From positions 1 to 5,094 of the forward strand of contig JAKBKR010000187.1 in NCBI GenBank assembly GCA_021832495.1: a stretch of DNA of 5,094 bases, read 5' to 3'. The position numbers were made by a program, and so were the translations under genes. Shown here piece after piece: positions 1-5,094 of the stretch. The number at the start of each line of letters is the position of its first letter. Position 1 is the first letter of the stretch. Below the pieces are notes generated by a model. The model made no database searches, was not told where the DNA came from, and saw only the letters and a list, made by a program, of their open reading frames with translations. This DNA comes from a bacterium (GTDB lineage Archaea > Thermoplasmatota > Thermoplasmata > Lutacidiplasmatales > UBA184).

Positions 1-306
1 GACGAGGCCCTGCGCGGACCTCCACATGTGGACGATCCGGGGATCGGCCGCCCAGCTTTCCATCACGGCGTCCACCCGTTCGACGTACGGCTCGGCAAGC
101 AGAAAGGACACGAACGGGCATCCCAGAACGGCCGGCTCCGGTAGGTACCGGTCCGCGAGCCAAGATTCCGCGTAGATCCGCGAGCGAACGTCGCGGAAGG
201 TCCGAGGGGGAATCCCGGAGCGGGCTATCCTTTCCCGCTCAGAGAGAGGCTGCGCGGCGAGCATCGAGCGTATGACCGTTGCTTCGGCGGGAGTGATGCC
301 CCTCAA
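1..306 (-). CDS. Winged-helix (Lrp/AsnC-like) transcriptional regulator, N-terminal part, cut by the window edge
   Basis: The minus strand reads open for 102 codons from a TTG at 306-304 to the window edge, so the C-terminus is missing. Residues about 5-58 look like a winged helix-turn-helix: helix TPAEATVIRSMLAA, then LSERERIARSG, then a recognition-type helix PPRTFRDVRSRIYAE, followed by a wing-like WLADRYLPEP. Residues 65-102 follow a strand-helix-strand pattern (FVSFLLAEPY, VERVDAVMESWAADPR, IVHMWRSAQGLV), which resembles the start of the ferredoxin-like sensor domain that follows the HTH in Lrp/AsnC proteins. TTG was chosen because an in-frame TGA lies 7 codons upstream (positions 327-325) and no ATG or GTG occurs between them; the next start, ATG at 264-262, would remove the first helix. 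No convincing ribosome binding site is seen. The gene is divergent from the large surface-protein gene, 100 bp away, and might regulate it (inference). The family assignment is by pattern, not by search; no specific function is claimed. Confidence 0.72.
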   Translation of the reverse strand, partial: MRGITPAEATVIRSMLAAQPLSERERIARSGIPPRTFRDVRSRIYAESWLADRYLPEPAVLGCPFVSFLLAEPYVERVDAVMESWAADPRIVHMWRSAQGLV

Positions 307-392
307 AGGCCCAGATGCCCCCTGTCAATGCCTAGCACGCGCGGCAGTGGTCACGCGGCTCCCATGCCGTCCCGTTCAAGTAGTTCACGGTC

Positions 393-397
393 GGAGG
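393..397 (+). promoter_or_regulatory. Ribosome binding site of the surface-protein gene
   Basis: GGAGG, continued by T to GGAGGT, lies 9 nt before the ATG at 407. It matches the archaeal and bacterial anti-Shine-Dalgarno sequence. This site decides the start: the same frame is open back to an ATG at 272, but that one lacks such a site and its extra 45 residues would lie over the N-terminus of the divergent regulator gene. An ATG at 402 is out of frame. Confidence 0.8.
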
Positions 398-406
398 TTT
401 GATGCG

Positions 407-3400
407 ATGTCTGCCCCACCGCCACATCTTTCCGGGTCCGCCCCAGACCGTAGCCGGCTTCGCCGTTCCACCGTCCCGGGAATCCTCGGGTCGATCGTGG
501 TGGTCCTAGTCCTGCTGGTACCTCAACCGGCGGTCGCCCAGCACTCGAGCCCTGGCGTGGTGGCCGCTCCCCACGTCCCAAGCACGATGGTCCCCACGTG
601 GAAGCAGTTCTCCAATCCGCTCAACGTCTCTGCGACCAGCGTGGGGCCGGGCTACATGGTCTGGGACCAGGCGGAGCAGGTCGACATCTATTGGGTCCCC
701 AACTCCGCGCTCAATGACCTCTACTTCTACTACCCGACCAACGACACCTGGCGCGTCGGCGCACCGATGTACACCCTGGCGTCGAACCTGAGCTCGAGCG
801 AGTGGATCATCGGCGCGGCGTACAACTGGCAGGACGGGGTGATCGACGTCAGTGTCCAGTCCAAGGGCACTTGCGCACCCGCGGGCGAGGTCTGCTTCTT
901 CGCCTACGCTCACGGTTGGATGAAGGAGATCGGGTCTTTCGTGGAAGCGACGTGCTACGGTCTCTCGGTGTGGGATGCCGCGGACCACGCCGTCTGGTGG
1001 ATCTCCACGGGCAGCCCGTCGCACACCTACACGATCATCAACAACACGGTGACCCAATCGGCCGTCGTCCCTCCCTCCTCGAACTGCAACAGCGGGAACG
1101 CCGTATGGGACTCGAAGGACGGCTACGTCATGTACGACCGGGGGGCCGGCTACGGCTACGAGACCTACGTCGGAGGGGTGTACACTTCGATCGCCGCTCC
1201 CTACCCCTGCGACACGCCCCTGATGGCGTTCGACCCGGCGAGCGGGGTCAATGAGGTCGTGAGCTACGGGTGCGCGGGCTTTGGAGAGACGGACCAGTAC
1301 CTGTGGAACGGGGCCGCTTGGACGGACATGGGCGTCCCCTCGGGAACGCCTTCGGACAGCCAAGGATACACGGAGGCCAGCTACGACCCCGTGGTAGGAC
1401 GAACGTTGTTCCTGACCGGCGACTCCACGAACGGAGCGAACGGGCTGTGGGGGATCGGGCTGGGGATCAACGCCCCGCTCACCGCCACCGCGGCCGCATC
1501 CCCGGCCATCGGGCCGCTCGGGACCACCTTCACCTTCACCGCAACGGCGAACGGGGGAACGCCACCCTACTCGTGGATGTGGCGGTTCGCGGATGGCGGG
1601 AGCTCCGCTTCCCAGAACATCACGCACACCTACTCCCAGCCCGGGACCTACACGGTCCACCTGTGGGTCAACGACAGCGCTTCGGGCCGCGTTCTGCTAC
1701 CTCTCTCGGTGACCGTCTACGCCCCCATCTTCCGGAACTGGACGGAGATCTGCGCCCAGTGCGGTCCCCCGGCCCGGGGAGACGGCCCCCTGGCCTACGA
1801 CCCGGTGGGAGGTTTCACCCTCCTCTTCGGCGGTGGGATCTCGAGCACTGCCCCGCGCTTCAACGACACCTGGATGTTCAAGGGCGGGATCTGGACCCAG
1901 CTCCACCCCGCGCACTCCCCCGGGGCGCTCCAGGGAGCGAACCTCATCTGGGACCCCACCGACAACGAGTTCGTACTCTTCGGTGGACTCAACTCCAGCC
2001 GTGTTCTCCACAACGAGACCTGGACCTTCAGCAACGGCGACTGGACCCAGCTTACCACCACGCATGCGCCCGCGCCTCGCTATGACGCGAGCATGGTCTG
2101 GGACACAGCGGACGGCTACGCCCTGCTCTTCGGCGGCTGCTACGTCGGCTGCCAGAGCACGTTCGGAGACACCTGGAAGTTCGTGGGTGGGTCCTGGACC
2201 CAGCTCTCTCCCGCAACCTCGCCGTCCCCGCGTGGCTGGGCCTTCATGACCTACGACGCCGCCGATAGTGAGGTGGTCCTGTTCGGCGGGGCCGTCCCGA
2301 TCTACACCGCCGTGGGAGACACCTGGACGTTCCGAGCTGGGACGTGGACCCAGCTCACCCCCATCATATCCCCGTCCGCGCGGTGGAGCGGGATCGAGGG
2401 ATTCTCCTACGACCCTACCCTGGGATATGCGGTCCTCTACGGAGGGACCTCCGGCGCCGTGTCCCTCTCGGACACGTGGGCGTTCAAGGGCGGCCTTTGG
2501 ACCCAGGTCACGACGGCGGTGAACGCCGGTGGGAACGTCGACATGGGAATGACCTACGACGCCTCGATCGGAGGCGTCATCATCTTCGGCAACGGCCAGA
2601 CCATCACCAACCAGACCTGGATCTTCGGACCGTGGACCCCCGCGCCCCTCTCGGTCTCGCTCACTGCGGGGCCCAGCCCCGCCGATGTGGGCAAGAACGT
2701 GACCGCAGTGGCCACTCCTTCCGGAGGTGGAGGGTCGCTCGACTACACCTTCGCCTTCGGCGACGGCACGTTCGTGCACACGCTGAAGGGAGACGCGACC
2801 CACGCGTTCGCGGCCCCGGGGACCTATACGGTCCGGGTCTGGCTCAACGACTCGGGCGGCCAGTCTGCAGGCGCCGCGAGCCTGGTCTCCGTGAACCCGG
2901 CCCTCTCCCTGGTCGTCCAGGCCTCCCCGAACCCTGCCTACCTCGGAGCGCCGGTGAACTTCTCGACCATCACCCTCGGTGGAACTTCACCCTACACCTA
3001 CTCCTGGAACTTCGGTGACGGTGGATTGGGGGGCAACCTCGCGAACATCACCCACATCTACACGACGAACGGGCCCTTCACCGCCACGGTGACGGTGGCG
3101 GACGCCGCGGGGTCGGTCACCCGCGCCTCGGTCAGCATCTCGATCGCCCTGCAGGTCTCGATGTCCTCCAACGTGACCCTGGGGGCCGCCCCCCTGGTCG
3201 CGGGCTTCCGGAGCACGGTGGTGGGCGGAGTGCCGGGATACACCTACGCCTGGAGCTTCGGAGATGGCGCCACGAGCTCTCTCGCCTCCCCCACCCACAC
3301 CTACTCCACGGCAGGGGTGTTCTCAGCACGGCTTCTCGTCTCGGACAGCGCCGGCCACACGGCCTCGCGGACCTGGACCATCACGGCCACACCGAGCGGT

Positions 3401-3937
3401 CCTCTGCAAATGTCGGTCTCGGCGACACCGAACCAGTTCTACCTGGGCAACAGCACGACCATCACCGCGTCCCCCACGGGAGGTCGCGGTGGGTACACGC
3501 TGACCTGGGTCGTCCTTCCGAACTGGTGCGTGGCCCTATCCTTGTCGGTGCTGAACTGCACCCCGACCGTGAGCGGCAGCTACACCTTCCAGGCGGAGGT
3601 GTCGGACGCGGCCGGAGCCCAGTCCACCGGGCAGGTCACGGTCCAAGTGCTCACCCACAACACCGTGGGTCCGAAGGCCTCGACCGGGTTCCTTGGGCTT
3701 TCGGGGAGCGTGGTGATCGACCTGGTCCTGCTCGTCGCCATTGCGGCCGTCGTCGTAGCGTTGTTGGTCACCTACGAGACCCGCCGTCGGAGCCGGATCC
3801 AGCGTGGAGGCGGCACGACCGGGGTCTCGCAGGCCGCCCCACCCCCTGCGATGAGGCCGCCCTCCCCTCCGACGGCCGGGGACCGCAGGCCGATCCCTCC
3901 GTCCGGAGAGAGCGACTCGCTCAAGGACATCTTCTAG
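407..3937 (+). CDS. Large cell-surface protein: signal peptide, two six-blade Kelch-type propellers, four PKD domains, Ig-like domain, C-terminal membrane anchor
   Basis: This 1176-residue protein is probably exported and anchored at the cell surface. Residues 15-20 are arginine-rich, 24-38 hydrophobic, and a signal peptidase site fits after AVA at 42-44. Residues 83-360 hold six weak blade motifs (aromatic-Asp near 86, 139, 189, 234, 275, 326), a degenerate propeller. A PKD domain spans 357-437. Six clear Kelch-like blades start at 462, 512, 562, 613, 665 and 714 with consensus YD-x3-G-x-x-x-LFGG, DTW-x-F and WTQL. PKD domains follow at 747-830, 832-913 and 914-997, two with WxFGDG cores (YSWNFGDG, YAWSFGDG). 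An Ig-like domain at 998-1082 has Cys1041 and Cys1051. One transmembrane helix lies at 1102-1122, followed by RRR (1126-1128) and a Pro-rich cytoplasmic tail ending SLKDIF. There are 18 N-x-S/T sequons, suggesting glycosylation, and 12 cysteines, all extracellular. Such folds bind proteins or carbohydrates and act in adhesion; the ligand is unknown. No catalytic motif was recognised. The start at 407 is set by GGAGG. Domain calls are firm, the role is inference. Confidence 0.93.
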   Translation: MSAPPPHLSGSAPDRSRLRRSTVPGILGSIVVVLVLLVPQPAVAQHSSPGVVAAPHVPSTMVPTWKQFSNPLNVSATSVGPGYMVWDQAEQVDIYWVPNSALNDLYFYYPTNDTWRVGAPMYTLASNLSSSEWIIGAAYNWQDGVIDVSVQSKGTCAPAGEVCFFAYAHGWMKEIGSFVEATCYGLSVWDAADHAVWWISTGSPSHTYTIINNTVTQSAVVPPSSNCNSGNAVWDSKDGYVMYDRGAGYGYETYVGGVYTSIAAPYPCDTPLMAFDPASGVNEVVSYGCAGFGETDQYLWNGAAWTDMGVPSGTPSDSQGYTEASYDPVVGRTLFLTGDSTNGANGLWGIGLGINAPLTATAAASPAIGPLGTTFTFTATANGGTPPYSWMWRFADGGSSASQNITHTYSQPGTYTVHLWVNDSASGRVLLPLSVTVYAPIFRNWTEICAQCGPPARGDGPLAYDPVGGFTLLFGGGISSTAPRFNDTWMFKGGIWTQLHPAHSPGALQGANLIWDPTDNEFVLFGGLNSSRVLHNETWTFSNGDWTQLTTTHAPAPRYDASMVWDTADGYALLFGGCYVGCQSTFGDTWKFVGGSWTQLSPATSPSPRGWAFMTYDAADSEVVLFGGAVPIYTAVGDTWTFRAGTWTQLTPIISPSARWSGIEGFSYDPTLGYAVLYGGTSGAVSLSDTWAFKGGLWTQVTTAVNAGGNVDMGMTYDASIGGVIIFGNGQTITNQTWIFGPWTPAPLSVSLTAGPSPADVGKNVTAVATPSGGGGSLDYTFAFGDGTFVHTLKGDATHAFAAPGTYTVRVWLNDSGGQSAGAASLVSVNPALSLVVQASPNPAYLGAPVNFSTITLGGTSPYTYSWNFGDGGLGGNLANITHIYTTNGPFTATVTVADAAGSVTRASVSISIALQVSMSSNVTLGAAPLVAGFRSTVVGGVPGYTYAWSFGDGATSSLASPTHTYSTAGVFSARLLVSDSAGHTASRTWTITATPSGPLQMSVSATPNQFYLGNSTTITASPTGGRGGYTLTWVVLPNWCVALSLSVLNCTPTVSGSYTFQAEVSDAAGAQSTGQVTVQVLTHNTVGPKASTGFLGLSGSVVIDLVLLVAIAAVVVALLVTYETRRRSRIQRGGGTTGVSQAAPPPAMRPPSPPTAGDRRPIPPSGESDSLKDIF
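1790..2641 (+). repeat. Six imperfect Kelch-blade coding repeats, period 150-153 bp
   Basis: The second propeller is visible at DNA level. The 9-mer tggacccag (W-T-Q) occurs at 1892, 2042, 2195, 2345 and 2498, with spacings of 150, 153, 150 and 153 bp, i.e. 50 or 51 codons per blade. It is preceded in each copy by a GACACCTGG-like block coding for DTW or ETW and by CTCTTCGGCGG-like blocks coding for LFGG. The sixth copy (from 2546) is shorter and more diverged, ending in WIFGPWTP. The segment NWTEICAQCG before blade 1 (residues 444-453) may supply the closing strand of the ring. The copies are coding repeats that have diverged, not a non-coding satellite. Confidence 0.85.
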
Positions 3938-3945
3938 GCACGGCC

Positions 3946-3962
3946 GCGCGCCTACGGCGCGT
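3946..3962. terminator. GC-rich hairpin between convergent genes, possible bidirectional 3'-end structure
   Basis: CGCGCC (3947-3952) and GGCGCG (3956-3961) are perfect inverted repeats around a 3-nt TAC loop, extended by a possible G-U pair at 3946/3962. The hairpin sits inside the 34-bp gap between the stop codons of two convergent genes (3937 and 3972), which is where a shared terminator would be. Neither strand has the T-run that follows a bacterial intrinsic terminator or marks archaeal termination, so it may only stabilise mRNA ends, or be a chance product of high GC. Confidence 0.35.
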
Positions 3963-3971
3963 CGGACGTGA

Positions 3972-4880
3972 CTACGACGAGCCGTGCGCGGTCGCGGGCG
4001 GGCTCGTGCCCTTGGAGGTGAACCCCATGCCTCCGACGAGGACCTCCGGTCTTCCTCGTGGGCCCAAGAACCGCTCCCAGGCGTGGTTCCAGTAGACGTC
4101 GTCCGAACCCAGAACCCCGCCGTCCCTCAGGTGGCTCCAGGCCTGGGTGAACTCGAAGGTCATGTGCTCCTCGCTGTGGTCGCTGTCGTGGAAGAAAAGG
4201 TCGATCTCCTTCAGACCCTCGAGCAGCTTGGGAAGCTCCACCTTGGCGTCCCCGAGCGTCAGCGTCCAGTTCTCCCGTAGGTTCTCGGGGACCTGCCACC
4301 CTACGGTCCTCCCCTGGGGGATCCCGGTACCGTCCGGCAGGTCGATCGAGCACAGGCGGCCACCGCCACCGTTCCTGCGCAGGGCCTCGAGGATGTAGCG
4401 GCTCGAGGAGCCGCTGGCGACCCCGGTCTCGACCACGCTGCGGGCTCCCAGCGCCCGGACGAGGGCGTAGAGGATGGGCCCACGGTCGTAGGCCGCCGTG
4501 TCCCCCTGGACGGTCCCTGGGGCCCAGGTGGCCTTCGAGAAGTTCTCCCGAAGTTCCGCGGTGATCGGCTCGACCTCGGACATCCAGCCGCGGAACTTCG
4601 CTTCCGTGACCTGCGATGGAAGCAGACGGACGAGCCGCCCCGGGGCCTTGTTCCAGCGACGGCGCTCCACCCACCTCCGAACGACGAACGGGAGGGGGAT
4701 CGGCCCCCACCGAGCCTTGCCATTGCGCAGGAGCCGTATCATCGGGTCTACCTGGGCCTCGGTCGGACCCACGCGGTCTCCCGCAAGTGCCCGCCATGAT
4801 AACGTCTCGGTCGAGACCACCGATTCCCTCGAGGGTTTGACCCTCTGGGTGAGGTTGCGGCGGACCCAAGCGGGGCACAC
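3972..4880 (-). CDS. Class I SAM-dependent methyltransferase (Methyltransf_24-like)
   Basis: A 302-residue protein, probably a soluble methyltransferase transferring a methyl group from S-adenosylmethionine to an unidentified acceptor. The Rossmann-type SAM site is at residues 149-164 (VVETGVASGSSSRYIL), with the motif I E-x-G-x-x-x-G. SIDLPDG (178-184) is the post-I acidic segment, GDA (210-212) the next loop, DLFFHDSDH (227-235) the family's D-x-x-x-x-D-x-D-H motif II, and LRDGGVLGSDDVYWNHAW (251-268) the strand-5 region with its DD pair. Residues 47-130 form a basic, helical N-terminal extension with a WVERRRW block. Start: GTG at 4880 is the first codon after an in-frame stop (4889-4887), has GGATGAT 8 nt upstream, and 23 of the first 26 codons end in G or C. 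However, GTG at 4772 or ATG at 4742 (AGGT upstream) are realistic alternatives, since family-like sequence begins near residue 47. It converges with the surface-protein gene and diverges from the membrane-protein gene at 4943. The substrate cannot be read from the sequence; small molecules and sugars are both known for this family. Confidence 0.88.
   Translation of the reverse strand: MCPAWVRRNLTQRVKPSRESVVSTETLSWRALAGDRVGPTEAQVDPMIRLLRNGKARWGPIPLPFVVRRWVERRRWNKAPGRLVRLLPSQVTEAKFRGWMSEVEPITAELRENFSKATWAPGTVQGDTAAYDRGPILYALVRALGARSVVETGVASGSSSRYILEALRRNGGGGRLCSIDLPDGTGIPQGRTVGWQVPENLRENWTLTLGDAKVELPKLLEGLKEIDLFFHDSDHSEEHMTFEFTQAWSHLRDGGVLGSDDVYWNHAWERFLGPRGRPEVLVGGMGFTSKGTSPPATAHGSS
4796..4845 (-). 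promoter_or_regulatory. Possible promoter and operator for the methyltransferase if an internal start is used
   Basis: On the minus strand TTATCATG (4803-4796) is a rare AT-rich patch centred about 27 nt before the GTG at 4772, the spacing of an archaeal TATA box to a leaderless start. Directly upstream are two dyads: GTCTCG-GT-CGAGAC (4804-4817), and CCCTCGAGGG (4826-4835), whose right half also pairs with a third block in GAGGGT-TTG-ACCCTC (4831-4845). If translation starts at 4880 instead, all of this is coding and the resemblance is chance. Confidence 0.25.
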
Positions 4881-4885
4881 GAGCC

Positions 4886-4893
4886 ATTATCAT
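4886..4893 (+). promoter_or_regulatory. TATA-like element upstream of the right-edge membrane-protein gene
   Basis: ATTATCAT is the only AT-rich patch in the 62-bp divergent gap. Its centre lies about 53 nt before the ATG at 4943, which would allow a transcription start near 4916 and a leader of roughly 27 nt containing GAGGGG. The match to an archaeal TATA box is weak; placement is the main argument. Its complement also holds the GGATGAT block proposed as ribosome binding site for the methyltransferase. Confidence 0.25.
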
Positions 4894-4942
4894 CCGATGG
4901 TGGGCTGCCTCGGAGGGCCGCCCACCAGGGCTACGAGGGGCG

Positions 4943-5094
4943 ATGGATTCCAGGTTCCGGTCTGCGACATTCTACGATCGCCGGAACGTTCCCGCCTCCC
5001 GCAGGAGGATGCTCATCATCCCGCCCCTCGGCGTGGCGGTCGTGCTCATCCTTTTCGGACTGGTCATCTACCACAACATCGAAGTCACGCTCGT
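4943..5094 (+). CDS. Unrecognised membrane protein, N-terminal 50 residues, cut by the window edge
   Basis: An open frame from ATG at 4943 runs to the right edge without a stop. It encodes a short cytoplasmic stretch rich in arginine (R4, R6, R13, R14, R20-R22), then a strongly hydrophobic segment at about residues 24-43 (LIIPPLGVAVVLILFGLVIY), then H-N-I-E-V-T-L. By the positive-inside rule the N-terminus is cytoplasmic and the rest extracellular, so this is a signal anchor or first transmembrane helix. GAGGGG ends only 2 nt before the ATG, which is short spacing; a second ATG at 5009 has AGGAGG directly abutting it, which is even less suitable. I do not recognise the family from this fragment. 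It is divergent from the methyltransferase gene, 62 bp apart at the longest start, and the two may share a regulatory region. Confidence 0.6.
   Translation, partial: MDSRFRSATFYDRRNVPASRRRMLIIPPLGVAVVLILFGLVIYHNIEVTL

Noticed and set aside
307..392. Promoter elements in the gap between the regulator and the surface-protein gene
   Set aside because: No clear AT-rich TATA-like box at suitable spacing for either gene could be picked out, so none is annotated.
272..406. N-terminal extension of the surface protein from ATG 272
   Set aside because: It would add 45 residues ahead of a normal signal peptide, lacks a ribosome binding site, and partly overlaps the divergent regulator. ATG 407 has GGAGG at good spacing.
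449..475. Twin-arginine (Tat) signal at residues R19-R20
   Set aside because: The residues after RR (S-T-V) do not match the Tat consensus well, and the hydrophobic core with an AVA cleavage site fits a Sec signal.
506..1660. Long minus-strand open frame of 384 codons inside the surface-protein gene
   Set aside because: It is rich in Arg, Gly, Val and Pro with no domain pattern, as expected for antisense reading of a high-GC gene whose plus-strand protein is clearly real.
1790..2641. Regularly spaced repeats as a CRISPR array or non-coding satellite
   Set aside because: The units are 150-153 bp, imperfect, in frame, and encode Kelch blades; there are no short identical repeats with unique spacers.
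1697..2803. Minus-strand open frame of 368 codons opposite the Kelch repeats
   Set aside because: Its periodicity only mirrors the coding repeats on the plus strand; composition is that of a shadow frame.
3952..4893. Alternative 313-codon minus-strand frame starting at ATG 4893
   Set aside because: It overlaps the methyltransferase in another frame and has no recognisable motif, while the chosen frame carries all SAM-binding motifs. It does have the nicer ATG, but that is not enough.

Overview
The window looks like a piece of a high-GC archaeal chromosome, most probably a Thermoplasmatota-type (Thermoplasmata) lineage. This is inferred from three things: a very large single-anchored surface protein made of Kelch propellers and PKD domains, a short winged-helix protein with an SEREリ-type helix block (residues S-E-R-E-R, then P-P-R-T-F) that I associate with that group, and a GGAGG ribosome binding site combined with TTG and GTG starts. 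No rRNA, tRNA, CRISPR array, insertion sequence or transposase was seen, and taxonomy cannot be proven from the sequence alone.

Layout. Positions 1-306 (minus) hold the N-terminal part of a winged-helix, Lrp/AsnC-like regulator whose C-terminus lies beyond the left edge. A 100-bp divergent gap follows. Positions 407-3937 (plus) encode a 1176-residue secreted, membrane-anchored protein: signal peptide, a degenerate six-blade propeller, PKD domain, a clear six-blade Kelch propeller, three PKD domains, an Ig-like domain with a cysteine pair, one transmembrane helix and a proline-rich cytoplasmic tail. A 34-bp convergent gap with a GC-rich hairpin separates it from 3972-4880 (minus), a class I SAM-dependent methyltransferase of the Methyltransf_24 type. 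A short divergent gap with an AT-rich patch leads to 4943-5094 (plus), the start of an unrecognised membrane protein cut by the right edge.

How the genes may work together. No operon is visible: neighbours are divergent, convergent, divergent. The large protein is most likely a cell-surface adhesion or binding protein, probably N-glycosylated (18 N-x-S/T sequons). The divergent regulator could control it, and the methyltransferase could act on a small molecule or envelope glycan, but both links are inference from proximity only. I did not find a convincing new defence or mobile system. The most distinctive content is the two-propeller architecture of the surface protein and the dyad-rich DNA near the methyltransferase start.
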